From: Acetobacter fallax
GTDB taxonomy: Bacteria > Pseudomonadota > Alphaproteobacteria > Acetobacterales > Acetobacteraceae
DNA length: 64,000 bases
Assembly: GCF_011516735.1 (NCBI RefSeq)
Contig: NZ_WOSX01000004.1
Span: forward strand, 1-64,000
Direction: 5' to 3'
Part shown: in pieces, positions 18,425 through 27,556 of the stretch
Layout: every line of letters begins with the position of its first letter
Position numbering within the stretch: the stretch's first letter is position 1
The notes under the pieces: generated by a model
Told to the model about the DNA's origin: nothing
Database searches by the model: none
Seen by the model: the letters and a program-made list of their open reading frames with translations, nothing else
Position numbers and translations under genes: made by a program

Positions 18425-21001
18425 TTATGGTTGCGGTGCCGGGGCAGACGGTTTTTCAGTAACGGGTCTGGCTTTTTGCGCTGCTTCTTTTTTCATCTGA
18501 TTCCAGCGGCAGTTTTCATTGGTTGTCCACTTCGGGCAGCCATGGCCGTGATTACAGAGGAGGCGTCCGCACACGTCACAGGACAGCGCCGGGGGTAAAT
18601 CGTTCCGGTCGGGTATTTCGTTTCCGAAAATGAGCGGCCAGGAGCGGCAGAGTGCCGTGCTCGTGCGATCTTCCGCGGGTTCCGGAGTGATATCGTGTTC
18701 ATCGCTCTTTTCGGGTGGCGGGGCGTCCTCCGATCCGGGCTGATTGTCTGTCTGTCTGAAAGAAACGGTGTTTCCGGGTTTTGAGGGGAATTTACCTTCG
18801 CAGCGGCACAGCAGGGTGATGCTCTGGTCTGAACTGAGCTGTGCGGTGACTGTGCCGCGTGCGGTGACTGAGATCCTGGTAATTTTCGGCATGTAACGAG
18901 CGAATTGACCTGTGATGACAACACTGATGAATTGCGTGAAGGTCTTTGTGATCAGGCGGATGCTGCGGGTGGGGTCCCATGCGCAGAGGGGCTGGGTGTC
19001 GTTGCCTCGGAAGAAGAGGGCGCTGATCTGGCTGGTCAGGCTTCCGATGAAAAATTCAGCGGATTTTTCTGAAAAATCAGGGCGTCCGACTCTTTCTGTT
19101 ACGATCTGATTATACTCTTCAACCAGTCCCTGGAGAACGACGAAGTAGATTTCGGGCAGGACCGGTGCGCGGCGCCATGTCAGGCAGTGCGACATCAGAC
19201 TGTCGATGTGCCGGCTGAATGCTGTCGTGTTCTGTCTCGTTCCGGTTGCGAGGCTCAGAAAGCCGCCCTGAAGCAGCCCGATGAATTTTCCGGTTCTGAC
19301 CAGATCGTCCGGGATACTGGCGAAGGGATTCCAGGCCTGCTGTCGCATTGCGAACAGATAGGCGGGAACTCTTGTTTCCTGGCGTTTTTTCGCTTCCATA
19401 TCCCACAGGTCATCCTGACCGAGGGTGACGAGTGGTGTGTGTGTTTTGACGAATCCGTCGATGTAACGGCGCATGTCTTCGTTATAGATGCCGATGACAT
19501 GAATGGTGCATCGTGAAAACCCGATGCGTGTCTCTTTGATTTCCCATGCCGAAATCCAGTCGTCCGTCAGGGTGCCGATATAGTTGATGCCGGCTGTTTT
19601 GCCGGCCTGCTTGTGTTTGACCGAGAGCTGGCTGAAACCCTGGTTGCTGACAGAAGTGTTTTTGACATCATAGAGGATCTGACGGGCGCCATTATCCGTT
19701 ATCTGAAGCAGATCGGCACGATGCCAGATTTTATCGCCTGGTTTGCTGATCTGGAAACATGAGATGTCTGTGATTTCATCAGTCGGGGGCAGCCACGATG
19801 CGATCCAGTTCAGCGCCAGGCGCTCCGCGGCCCGGGCGGCGAACATCGGGAACGGATTGAGACGGTTGTCATTCCAGAGATCGACGATCGCGTTATCGAT
19901 TTTTCTGGTGTTCTCATCGACCTCGTCGAGGAGTGCGTGCATGTTTTCGCTGACGCTGGCTGGTTGTTTCGGTATTTTTCTGAGTGTGTCTGCGATCTGT
20001 CCGGTGAGCAGGCGCCGGAGCAGAGCGTCATAACGGGCATTGACGGCATCGAAAGGCGCTCTGTAGTCACTGAGGGATGCGAAATTCACCAGTATTTCTG
20101 TACATTTCGCGAGTGGTCCGGTGTAACGACTGCGTGTTGCATCCAGCCGGGCGTACAGAGTGTGTAATCGCTGGCGCCGTTTCGTCATCTTACACGACCA
20201 GCCCGTGTCCTGGCGATGGCGCAGGGTCCGTAATTGCTGCGATTGCTCCGTCATTCTGCCGGACCAGACGGTGTCCAGTCCGGTGAGGCTGGCGGAGTTT
20301 GTTCTGATTGTTTTCCCCCAGGCTTTTTCGGCTTTTTTCTGAATCTTTTTGATGCGGTTCTGTTTTGATCCGATCAGGGTTTCCCAGGCGGCTTCGGGAG
20401 GCGGGATCTTCCGCAGATGATTTTCGCTGAATCCGGCTTTTTCTTCTGCGTGGGTGGCGAGGATGGAAAGGAGAGCCTCGAAATAAAGTCCTGCCATGAT
20501 CTGTTCGAGGCGGGATTGTAATGAACCGGTGTTTTCTGCCGTAAGCTGTTCCATCCAGAGTCGCCCGAGAACGAGCAGGACGTTGGGGAGGTGACGGCGT
20601 CTGGCGAGGTCGTCAACGGTTTTGAGGGCGGAGGCCGGGAGGCGGCTGCCATCTGTGGTGGGAGCGCAGGCCTGCTGTATGGCCTCGAAGAGAGAACCGT
20701 AGAAAAATCCGGGAGGTTTATCCGGGTCGAGTTTACGGCACAGGGACTGCCATGCGGCTTTGTCGGGCGTTGCGAATGGCAGGCTGGCGTGGGGCCAGGC
20801 GGGTTTGCCGCATTGCGGGCAGGATGGTGACGGTTCCGGGGATGGCGGTACTGGCAGGGTTATCGCGCAGGGCAGGCAGATGAACTGACTGACGGGGAGC
20901 AGAGTGTTGCGGGCCAGGGGAAGACCGAGGAGCCAGCCTGTGAGATGCGGGCCTGTCGGGGAGATGCTGTTTTCCGGAAATCGCTCTGGTGACGGGTTCA
21001 C
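18425..21001 (-). CDS. Orphan protein with PD-(D/E)XK-like motif and two Cys/His clusters
   Basis: An 858-residue protein that I do not recognise, starting with GTG at 21001. A Cys4 cluster lies near the N-terminus (CLPC at 42-45 and CPQC at 61-64) and a Cys/His-rich knuckle near the C-terminus (808-822, CDVCGRLLCNHGHGC). The middle part has a basic, helical stretch with imperfect repeats (about 243-295). Residues about 385-465 read AARAAERLALNWIASWL, then HRADLL (D430), then ILYDVKNTS (D445, K447) and VKHKQAG. The order Glu-helix, Asp, D-x-K resembles the core of PD-(D/E)XK nucleases. No signal peptide or transmembrane segment is seen. The neighbours (AI-2E permease, amidohydrolase) give no functional hint. 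A nucleic-acid-acting role is inference only. Confidence 0.75.
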   Translation of the reverse strand: MNPSPERFPENSISPTGPHLTGWLLGLPLARNTLLPVSQFICLPCAITLPVPPSPEPSPSCPQCGKPAWPHASLPFATPDKAAWQSLCRKLDPDKPPGFFYGSLFEAIQQACAPTTDGSRLPASALKTVDDLARRRHLPNVLLVLGRLWMEQLTAENTGSLQSRLEQIMAGLYFEALLSILATHAEEKAGFSENHLRKIPPPEAAWETLIGSKQNRIKKIQKKAEKAWGKTIRTNSASLTGLDTVWSGRMTEQSQQLRTLRHRQDTGWSCKMTKRRQRLHTLYARLDATRSRYTGPLAKCTEILVNFASLSDYRAPFDAVNARYDALLRRLLTGQIADTLRKIPKQPASVSENMHALLDEVDENTRKIDNAIVDLWNDNRLNPFPMFAARAAERLALNWIASWLPPTDEITDISCFQISKPGDKIWHRADLLQITDNGARQILYDVKNTSVSNQGFSQLSVKHKQAGKTAGINYIGTLTDDWISAWEIKETRIGFSRCTIHVIGIYNEDMRRYIDGFVKTHTPLVTLGQDDLWDMEAKKRQETRVPAYLFAMRQQAWNPFASIPDDLVRTGKFIGLLQGGFLSLATGTRQNTTAFSRHIDSLMSHCLTWRRAPVLPEIYFVVLQGLVEEYNQIVTERVGRPDFSEKSAEFFIGSLTSQISALFFRGNDTQPLCAWDPTRSIRLITKTFTQFISVVITGQFARYMPKITRISVTARGTVTAQLSSDQSITLLCRCEGKFPSKPGNTVSFRQTDNQPGSEDAPPPEKSDEHDITPEPAEDRTSTALCRSWPLIFGNEIPDRNDLPPALSCDVCGRLLCNHGHGCPKWTTNENCRWNQMKKEAAQKARPVTEKPSAPAPQP

Positions 21002-21210
21002 TGCTCTTGCACCGTTTCAGGAATGGAAAATCGCATGATTCCGGCCCGGGCTGTCCGTCTGAGTATCATACGGATCATCCGCTGAATTCTGACGCAGATG
21101 GACGGGGAGCCGCAAGTCCTGCGGGCTGACACGAAGGGTGTTTTTTCGTGGGAATGACGGTATGGGGGCGCCGGCTGCCGGGACAGGCTGGAGACCGGAG
21201 CCCCTGGGTA

Positions 21211-22566
21211 TCAGTCGGTGAGGCGCTGGATGCGGCGGGCTTCGCGGGTGTGGGCGCGGAGGATGTCGTTGATGCCTGCGATGAGGGGGATGCCGTCTTC
21301 GACGAGGATTTTGCCGTTGACGATGGTGGTTCCGGCGGTGGCGGGGGCGCAGCGGAGCCAGGCTTCGACGGGGTCTGTGAGGGCACCGGCGAGAGCGATG
21401 TCTGACATTTTCCAGATGACGAGATCGGCGCAGGCACCGGGGTTGAGGTGGCCGGTTTCGTCTTCCCGGCCGAGGCAGGCGGCGCCGCCGCGTGTGGCCA
21501 TGTCGAGGGCGTCGCGGGCGGACATGGAGTGGGGGCCGTTTCTGAAGCGTCCGAGGAGGAGGGCCATGCGGGTTTCCAGCCACATTGAGGCGTGATCGGT
21601 GGAGGCGGAGCCGTCGCAGCCGAGGCCCACACGCATGCCGCGACGGCGCATGTCCATGGCGTCGGCGGCGCCCCCGCCGATCATCATGTTGGAGCAGGGG
21701 CACTGGGCGGTGCAGACGCCGGCATGGGCGAGGCGGTCGATTTCGTCTTTTGAGGGGTAGATGTAGTGGGCGACCCAGGAGCGCGGGGAGGCCCAGCCGA
21801 CGCGTTCAAAATACTCGGTTGGGGTGCAGCCGTAGATTTCGGCGCAGTATCGGTCTTCGTCGGGGTCTTCGGCCAGGTGGGTGTGAAGGCGGAGGTCGTG
21901 TTTTTCGGCGAGGGCGGCTGATTCCGTCATGATGCGTTCGGAGACGCTGAACAGGGAGCAGGGTGCCAGGGCGACGCGGCCCATGGCGCCGGGTGTGGCG
22001 TCGTGGAATTTGCCGGCGAGGCGTTCGCTGTCGGCGAGGATGGTGTCTTCGTCCTGAACGACGGAGGCCGGTGGGAGTCCGCCGTCTTCGACGGAGCGCG
22101 TCATGGAGCCGCGTGTGGCGTGAAAGCGGAAACCGATTTCGCGGGCGGCGCGGAACTGGGCGTCGATGAGGAAGGGCTGGGGATGGACGTACATGTGGTC
22201 CATCGAGGTTGTGCAGCCGCCCATCAGGAGCTCGACCATGGCGATGAAGGTTGAGAGGTAGACGGACTCTTCGTCGAGTGCGGCCCAGAGGGGATAGAGG
22301 CCTTGCAGCCACTCGAACAGGGTGCCGTTTGTGACCGGCGCGTACGAGCGGGTCAGGTTCTGGTACATGTGGTGGTGGGCGTTGATGAGGCCGGGGGTGA
22401 CGAGCTGGCCGTGTGCTGAGCGGGTGGTGCTGGCGGCGGGTGGTGGTTCGCTGCTGTGGCCGTGGGAGTGGATGCGCTGGTTTTTGATGGCGATCCAGCC
22501 ATTGGGGATTTCGCGATTGCGATCGATGTAGATGTAAGCGTCTGTGATCAGGAGATCGACGGTCAT
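21211..22566 (-). CDS. 8-oxoguanine deaminase-like amidohydrolase
   Basis: Metal-dependent amidohydrolase of 451 residues in the ATZ/TRZ-guanine deaminase branch. The metal-binding HxH is in PGLINAHHHMYQNLTR (His 64 and 66). Further hallmarks are CTTSMDHMYVHP, LHTHLAED, CPCSNMMIGGG and the catalytic Asp region GLGCDGSASTDHASM. The overall pattern, including LFEWLQGLYPLWAALDEESV and FRFHATRGSMT, matches proteins annotated as 8-oxoguanine deaminase, which convert 8-oxoguanine to urate as a way to dispose of oxidised purine. Hydroxy-triazine hydrolases are the main alternative. The open frame begins upstream, but the ATG at 22566 gives the usual start. The next gene on this strand is 209 nt away. 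Confidence 0.82.
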   Translation of the reverse strand: MTVDLLITDAYIYIDRNREIPNGWIAIKNQRIHSHGHSSEPPPAASTTRSAHGQLVTPGLINAHHHMYQNLTRSYAPVTNGTLFEWLQGLYPLWAALDEESVYLSTFIAMVELLMGGCTTSMDHMYVHPQPFLIDAQFRAAREIGFRFHATRGSMTRSVEDGGLPPASVVQDEDTILADSERLAGKFHDATPGAMGRVALAPCSLFSVSERIMTESAALAEKHDLRLHTHLAEDPDEDRYCAEIYGCTPTEYFERVGWASPRSWVAHYIYPSKDEIDRLAHAGVCTAQCPCSNMMIGGGAADAMDMRRRGMRVGLGCDGSASTDHASMWLETRMALLLGRFRNGPHSMSARDALDMATRGGAACLGREDETGHLNPGACADLVIWKMSDIALAGALTDPVEAWLRCAPATAGTTIVNGKILVEDGIPLIAGINDILRAHTREARRIQRLTD

Positions 22567-22780
22567 GGCGGGCCTCTGAACGTGTACCGGTTGCGGGACG
22601 AAGTATCGTCCCGTCGCGATGAAGCCCTGTTCCGGAGGTGCGGGGTCCGGATCGTCATCGTGGTGGTATCGAACGGGCGCTTGGGATGATGTTTTTAACA
22701 CCGGGCGGATCAATGAGGCAATGAGTCTGGCGAGGGTGAGTTCCCTGCCCTTTTGTACTTCCCGGTGTGTGTTATGCTGC

Positions 22781-23995
22781 TTATTCCGGGCGTGTTTCTG
22801 CTTTGGCGATGTAATCGCGGGTTAATGGGACGGCGGTCTGCGAACGGGTGAGCTGGAGCTGGAAGTTCATGTGGCCCTGGACGATGAAGGAGAGTTCGGC
22901 GGCGGCGAGGTAGAACTCGAACATGCGGCAGAAGCGTTCATCGTAAAGGGCTTTGGCTTTGTCGCGGTTTTTCGCGAACCGTTCGCGCCAGATGGCGATG
23001 GTTTTTGCGTAATGCAGACGGAGGATTTCGCAGTCTGTGACCCACAGGCCGGTGGGTTCGATGGCGGCGAAAGTTTCGCTGAGGCAGGGTGAGTAGCCGC
23101 CTGGGAAGATGTATTTGTCGATCCAGGGGTTGGTGGTTCCGGGGCCGTCATTGCGGCCGATGGAATGGATCAGGGCGACGCCATCGTCTGTGAGGCAGTC
23201 ACGGACTTTTTCGAAGAAGGTCTGGTAGTGGGCGATGCCGACATGTTCGAACATGCCGACTGAGACGACGCGATCATAGCGGGTGCGGACGTTGCGGTAG
23301 TCCATCAGTTCGAAGCGGACGCGGTGTGAGAGGCCGGCGGCTTCGGCGCGTTTGCGGGCAGTGTTGAGCTGCTCGGTGGAGAGGGTGACGCCGGTGACGG
23401 TGGCGCCGTAGTCTTTTGCGAGGGTGAGCGCCATGCCGCCCCAGCCGCAACCGATGTCGAGAACGGAGAGGTCTGGCCGGTCGAGCAGGAGTTTGGCGGC
23501 GATGTGGTGCTTCTTGGCTTCCTGGGCTTCGTCGAGGGTTTCGTTTCCGGTTCGGAAGTAGGCGCAGGAATACTGACGATCTCTGTCGAGGAAGAGATCG
23601 TAGAGCGATTCGCCGAGATCGTAGTGGTGGGCGACGTTTTTACGGGAGCGGGATTCCGGATTGAACTGGATTTTCTTACGCCGGAGGTAGCGGACGGCGG
23701 CGGCAAGGGAGTCGCCGATATGGCCGGCGGACATGGTGTTGAGCATGAGGACGTGGAGGAGGTCGTAGAGGGTGCAGCTCTGGGGCTGGATGGTGCCATC
23801 CATATAGGCCTCGCCGAATCCCAGGCCGGGGTTGAGGAGGAGGTTTCGTTCGGCGGTGCGGGTTGTGAGGCGCATGGCGGCGTGGGGGCCGGGTGTTGTG
23901 CCCTGGTAATGCGTGGTTGAGCCGTCGGCGTAGGTGACGTCCAGGGAACCGGCGGAGATGAATTTTTTCAGGACGTAATCGACCGGCTTTTTCAT
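22781..23995 (-). CDS. cfa: Cyclopropane-fatty-acyl-phospholipid synthase
   Basis: SAM-dependent enzyme that adds a methylene bridge across the double bond of unsaturated membrane acyl chains, typically on entry to stationary phase or under acid and ethanol stress. The 404 residues show the N-terminal lipid-binding region (GSLDVTYADGSTTHYQG, NPGLGFGEAYMDGTI), then VAHHYDLGESLYDLFLDRDRQYSCAYF, the SAM motif VLDIGCGWGGMALTLAKDYGATVTGVTLS, and the C-terminal HSIGRNDGPGTTNPWIDKYIFPGGYSPCLSE. It appears monocistronic; 214 nt separate it from the amidohydrolase. Such lipids are plausible for an organism facing acetic acid and alcohol. Confidence 0.95.
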   Translation of the reverse strand: MKKPVDYVLKKFISAGSLDVTYADGSTTHYQGTTPGPHAAMRLTTRTAERNLLLNPGLGFGEAYMDGTIQPQSCTLYDLLHVLMLNTMSAGHIGDSLAAAVRYLRRKKIQFNPESRSRKNVAHHYDLGESLYDLFLDRDRQYSCAYFRTGNETLDEAQEAKKHHIAAKLLLDRPDLSVLDIGCGWGGMALTLAKDYGATVTGVTLSTEQLNTARKRAEAAGLSHRVRFELMDYRNVRTRYDRVVSVGMFEHVGIAHYQTFFEKVRDCLTDDGVALIHSIGRNDGPGTTNPWIDKYIFPGGYSPCLSETFAAIEPTGLWVTDCEILRLHYAKTIAIWRERFAKNRDKAKALYDERFCRMFEFYLAAAELSFIVQGHMNFQLQLTRSQTAVPLTRDYIAKAETRPE

Positions 23996-24125
23996 GAATG
24001 ATCCCCTGCCCTTGCCCTGGGTTTTGTTCGGGGGTTGTTTTAGGGCAGGTGGTGGCGGGGTTAAAGGCCGGACCCTCTGGTATTATACCGATCCGCATAA
24101 AGATTGACTGTCATGCAGAAAGCCT

Positions 24126-24240
24126 GGGCTCTGCCCGAACCCGGAAGGAGCGCGACTTCCTTCACCCTGATCTGTTGATAAAGAAGTCTGTTTCCGGAAG
24201 TCCGCGACTTTTGGCGGGATGCGGGGTGGAGTGCCGCGGC
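24126..24240 (+). repeat. Dispersed intergenic repeat, copy A
   Basis: Begins GGGCTCTGCCCGAACCCG and continues with GGAGCGCGACTTCC and TTGATAAA blocks. It aligns in order with copies at 45516-45630 and 47711-47825, with drift. It lies in the 575-bp gene-free gap between cfa and rplI; the rest of that gap (23996-24125 and 24241-24513) shows nothing else I can support. Confidence 0.6.
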
Positions 24241-24513
24241 TCTTCTTCTGTGTGTCGGCCTCAATGCTGGCTGGTATTAGACCCTGCCAGTCTCACTTGG
24301 GTCAGAGGCGGGACTTTCTGGCATTACTTCAGTCGAAGGAAATATACATTCGACAGCAGGGCAGAGTTTTTCCGTTACCCGTGAGTAAAGCTTCCGGGTG
24401 CAGGAGTCGCAGACCTGGTTGCCGCAGCCGGACAGGAAGCACGCCGATGGATCATGGCTGATTGCGGGTATTCCGGCTGGCGGGAGCTGTATTTTCCGGG
24501 GGAAAATCGTGAC

Positions 24514-24546
24514 AAAAAAACCCGGATGGGAGCCATCCGGGTTTTT
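24514..24546 (-). terminator. Rho-independent terminator after the rpsF-rpsR-rplI operon
   Basis: Near-perfect stem AACCCGGATGG / CCATCCGGGTT with a 3-nt loop, flanked by A7 on the left and T5 on the right, so it can end transcription on both strands. On the minus strand it lies about 26 nt after the rplI stop and is followed by seven U residues. Confidence 0.9.
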
Positions 24547-24571
24547 CAGGACTTTATGAGGAAAGCGACCG

Positions 24572-25156
24572 TCAGACGGCGGCTGCTTCACCTTCGGTCG
24601 TGGCTTCTGCTTCTGTGTCTTCAGCATCGTCAGGAACCGGAAGCTCGTATTCGTCTTCTTCGGTGCCGATGACTTCGCCTTTTGCCTGACGCTCGGCTTC
24701 TTCAGCCGAACGCGCGACATTGACGCGCACGTGGATTGAGACTTCCGGGTGCAGGTCAACGCGGACGTCGTACAGACCCAGGGTCTTGATCGGATGTGGC
24801 AGAAACACCTGGGTACGGGCGACGGTCAGACCGGCTTCCGTGGTGGCCAGGGCAATGTCGCGGGTGGACACCGAGCCGTAGAGGTTGCCGGCATCGCCAG
24901 CCTGACGGATCAGGACGACGGTGAGGCCTTCCATGCGCTCGGAGAGACGCTCGGCCTCTTCGCGACGCTTGATGTTTGTGGCCTCAAGCTGGGCGCGCTC
25001 ACGGTCGAAACGGTCGCGATTGGCGGCGTTCGCACGAATGGCCTTGCCCTGCGGAAGGAGGAAGTTACGGGCATAGCCCGGCTTCACCTTCACAAGCTCG
25101 CCCATCTGGCCGAGATGCTCGACGCGCTGGAGGAGGATAACTTCTGTAACAGCCAT
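24572..25156 (-). CDS. rplI: 50S ribosomal protein L9
   Basis: Binds 23S rRNA near the L1 stalk base and helps keep reading frame. The N-terminal domain is typical ([37 protein letters not shown]), followed by the long connecting helix and a C-terminal domain containing [19 protein letters not shown]. At 194 residues it is longer than the E. coli protein (149) because of an acidic tail rich in Glu, Asp and Ala ([26 protein letters not shown]), a feature of many alphaproteobacterial L9 proteins. It is the last gene of rpsF-rpsR-rplI, 12 nt after rpsR, and is followed by a strong terminator. Confidence 0.97.
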   Translation of the reverse strand: MAVTEVILLQRVEHLGQMGELVKVKPGYARNFLLPQGKAIRANAANRDRFDRERAQLEATNIKRREEAERLSERMEGLTVVLIRQAGDAGNLYGSVSTRDIALATTEAGLTVARTQVFLPHPIKTLGLYDVRVDLHPEVSIHVRVNVARSAEEAERQAKGEVIGTEEDEYELPVPDDAEDTEAEATTEGEAAAV

Positions 25157-25168
25157 GATTACCTCTCC

Positions 25169-25444
25169 TCAGCCCACAACGTAGGGGAGCAGGGCGAGGA
25201 AACGGGCGCGCTTGATGGCCTGGGCCAGTTCGCGCTGCTTCTTCGCGGAAACCGCTGTGATACGGCTTGGGACGATCTTGCCGCGCTCGGACAGAAAGCG
25301 ACTGAGCAGGCGGACGTCCTTGTAGTCGATCTTCGGCGCGTTCGGGCCGGAGAACGGGCATGCCTTACGACGGCGGTAGAACGGGCGGCGCGCGCCAACG
25401 GCAGTGCGGCGTCCGGCGGGATTAACTTCGCTTGTCTCGGACAT
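25169..25444 (-). CDS. rpsR: 30S ribosomal protein S18
   Basis: Small ribosomal protein that binds the 16S platform as a heterodimer with S6. The 91-residue sequence contains the conserved [61 protein letters not shown] signature in full. The basic N-terminal leader ([21 protein letters not shown]) is slightly longer than in enterobacteria. It starts 6 nt after the rpsF stop, consistent with coupled translation. Confidence 0.97.
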   Translation of the reverse strand: MSETSEVNPAGRRTAVGARRPFYRRRKACPFSGPNAPKIDYKDVRLLSRFLSERGKIVPSRITAVSAKKQRELAQAIKRARFLALLPYVVG

Positions 25445-25450
25445 TCGATA

Positions 25451-25921
25451 TTACTCCGCTTTCGGCTCAGGATTGTCGTCACGAGCGCGATATTCCTCGC
25501 GATCGTCATAGGAACGGCGCGGACGACCACTCTCGAACCGGCCTGAGGGCTTCGGGCCACGGAAGTTGCCACGATCACCGCGATCGCCACGGTCGTCGCC
25601 CTTGCGGGACAGAACCGGAGACGGGGTATCGTCGATTTCCTCGACGCGGAGGGTAAGGACGCGCAGGACGTCTTCGTTAAGGGCGAGCTGACGCTCGACT
25701 TCCTTCAGCGCAGGCGCGGTCGCATCGAGACCGAGGAGCATGTAATGCGCCTTGCGGTTCTTCTTGATGCGGTATGCCAGGGAGCGAAGGCCCCAGTATT
25801 CCTGCTTTTTGATCGAGCCGTTTTCGCCTTCGAGGTATGTTTTGATACCTTCGGCGATGGCTTCAACCTGCTGCTGGTTGATATCGTTACGTGCGATAAG
25901 CACGGTTTCATACAAGGGCAC
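25451..25921 (-). CDS. rpsF: 30S ribosomal protein S6
   Basis: Binds the 16S central domain with S18. The N-terminal 100 residues form the standard S6 ferredoxin-like fold ([71 protein letters not shown]). A 50-residue low-complexity tail follows, with repeated GDRGDRG and Arg/Asp-rich segments, making 156 residues compared with about 131 in E. coli; extended, charged S6 tails are common in alphaproteobacteria. It is the first gene of the operon, with the promoter presumably in the 188-nt gap to 26110. In E. coli S6-S18 autoregulates its own leader; that was not detectable by eye here. Confidence 0.96.
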   Translation of the reverse strand: MPLYETVLIARNDINQQQVEAIAEGIKTYLEGENGSIKKQEYWGLRSLAYRIKKNRKAHYMLLGLDATAPALKEVERQLALNEDVLRVLTLRVEEIDDTPSPVLSRKGDDRGDRGDRGNFRGPKPSGRFESGRPRRSYDDREEYRARDDNPEPKAE

Positions 25922-26109
25922 TGTGTATCCCTCCGGATTGCTTCAACCCAAAACCATTGCGGACCGTTCCACGATGGTGCGCTGTCTCCGGATTTGAAGC
26001 CGATGACATAATGCGCGGCGGGTATAGCCGGGAGCGATGCCACACGCCCGGCAGGGAAGAAGCGGCATGAAGCATGAATGGCGGGGGAAGGCAACCCTGA
26101 AGTGGGGTT

Positions 26110-27381
26110 TTACTTCGTATAGGAGGTCCGTGTTCCGGGGCGGACGGGGATGACGAACTGCGTGCCGGGGGCCGCTTTATCGAAATCGTGGGCGATGTCG
26201 TAGAAGTTGCGGTCCGGCTCGACAGGGAAGCGCCAGTCACGCGGGATGCCGCAGAAGATCATCGTTACCAGCGTGCAGATAGCGATGCCGCGCGCCCAGC
26301 CGCGGGGACCGGCGAAGGTCAGTGTGACGAGGACGGTCATCCAGAAGACGATGGGCAGGAACAGATAACGCATGCCGCTGTCGGGCTGGCGCATGGCGAC
26401 CCAGACGGCGCTGCCATCCGCCGTGGCGAGCGGATGTGACAGGCCGGCGAACAGCATCAGGAGGGTGAACAGCGCGGCGAGGCGCATGGCGGGCCAGCGT
26501 CTGGCGGCGACGAAGCAGAGCCACAGGGCTGTCGGGACCATGATCCATGGCAGGAGGCCGATACGCCAGGCGCCCGTGGCGTACCACTGTTCGATGTGAC
26601 GATGACCAACGAGAGTGGCAAGGATGACCTGTCCGCCGATCAGACGGACCAGGTTGGTGGGCGTTGCACCGAGATTGGCCGGAGTGCCACGCTGCGCCAT
26701 GTAGATGGCACCGCCCTGGACAAGGGCGCCGGCAACGAGGATGGCAAGTCTGATGCTGCTGGCCCTCATGTCGCCGGACTGTGAGCGCCGCTGCCAGACT
26801 ACAATGGCTGCGATCGGGGTCAGCAGGATGCAGAATGGTCCGCTGGTGGCGCCGAGGGCGAGCATGATGACGTCGAACGCCCAGGCGGCGGTGGAGCGGG
26901 GCGGGTTTGAAAGAAGGATGAGAAAGGAGACGATGGCGAGGTGCCACTGACTGTTCGTGAGGTTGCCGTGGACTTCCCAGGTGTTGGGCAGAACGCACCA
27001 GAACAGGGCAATGGTGGTGCGCAGTGCCCGGGAGGAGCAGATATTTTCGCAGCGGGAGGAAATGAGGAGGGCGGCGGGCATTACCTCGAAGGTAAAGGCG
27101 GCCAGTGCAAAAACCGTAGGCCCCCAGCTCAGGGAGAACGGTCTTGAGAGCAGGGCGACGATGCGGTCGTCCGTCTGAAAATAGCCGGTATGGGGCAGGA
27201 TGAGGCTGCCGAGGCCCAGCGAGCGTGCTTCCGGCCACCAGTTCCATCCGTCCTCGCCCCAGAACTGGGCGTCGAGCAGAATTTCCGGCCATCGCAGGAA
27301 CGTGAGCAGGGCACAGGCCAGGATGGCCATGGCCATGGCTTTTCGCTCATGCAGGACGGCGCTGCTGGCAGGTCTGTTCAT
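26110..27381 (-). CDS. Polytopic membrane protein of unknown function
   Basis: A 423-residue integral membrane protein with about ten hydrophobic segments. An early luminal-side motif reads FWGEDGWNWWPEARSLG, with acidic residues after the first transmembrane helix. This topology recalls GT-C glycosyltransferases, which carry an acidic motif in the first external loop, but the likeness is weak and no name is justified. The frame is open 14 codons upstream; the ATG at 27381 is preceded by a GAGAGAG ribosome binding site. It lies between rpsF and the rpoD cluster with gaps on both sides, so it may be transcribed alone. Confidence 0.75.
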   Translation of the reverse strand: MNRPASSAVLHERKAMAMAILACALLTFLRWPEILLDAQFWGEDGWNWWPEARSLGLGSLILPHTGYFQTDDRIVALLSRPFSLSWGPTVFALAAFTFEVMPAALLISSRCENICSSRALRTTIALFWCVLPNTWEVHGNLTNSQWHLAIVSFLILLSNPPRSTAAWAFDVIMLALGATSGPFCILLTPIAAIVVWQRRSQSGDMRASSIRLAILVAGALVQGGAIYMAQRGTPANLGATPTNLVRLIGGQVILATLVGHRHIEQWYATGAWRIGLLPWIMVPTALWLCFVAARRWPAMRLAALFTLLMLFAGLSHPLATADGSAVWVAMRQPDSGMRYLFLPIVFWMTVLVTLTFAGPRGWARGIAICTLVTMIFCGIPRDWRFPVEPDRNFYDIAHDFDKAAPGTQFVIPVRPGTRTSYTK

Positions 27382-27556
27382 GTTGCTCTCTCTGGGGGGA
27401 TCCGGCCGGAACGTGGCTGGCACCCGATTACCGGAACTGGATATCGGGTCTGCAGCCGGTTTTACAGAGGGCCCGGATATTTTTTTTGACGGCCATCAGA
27501 TGGCGCGTGTGGGGGCGGGAAAGACGGGGGATGACCTGATGATGGTTCGGCGGATT

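Noticed and set aside
21130..21150. CACGAA/TTCGTG hairpin downstream of the amidohydrolase
   Set aside because: Short stem and no U tract on the transcribed strand.
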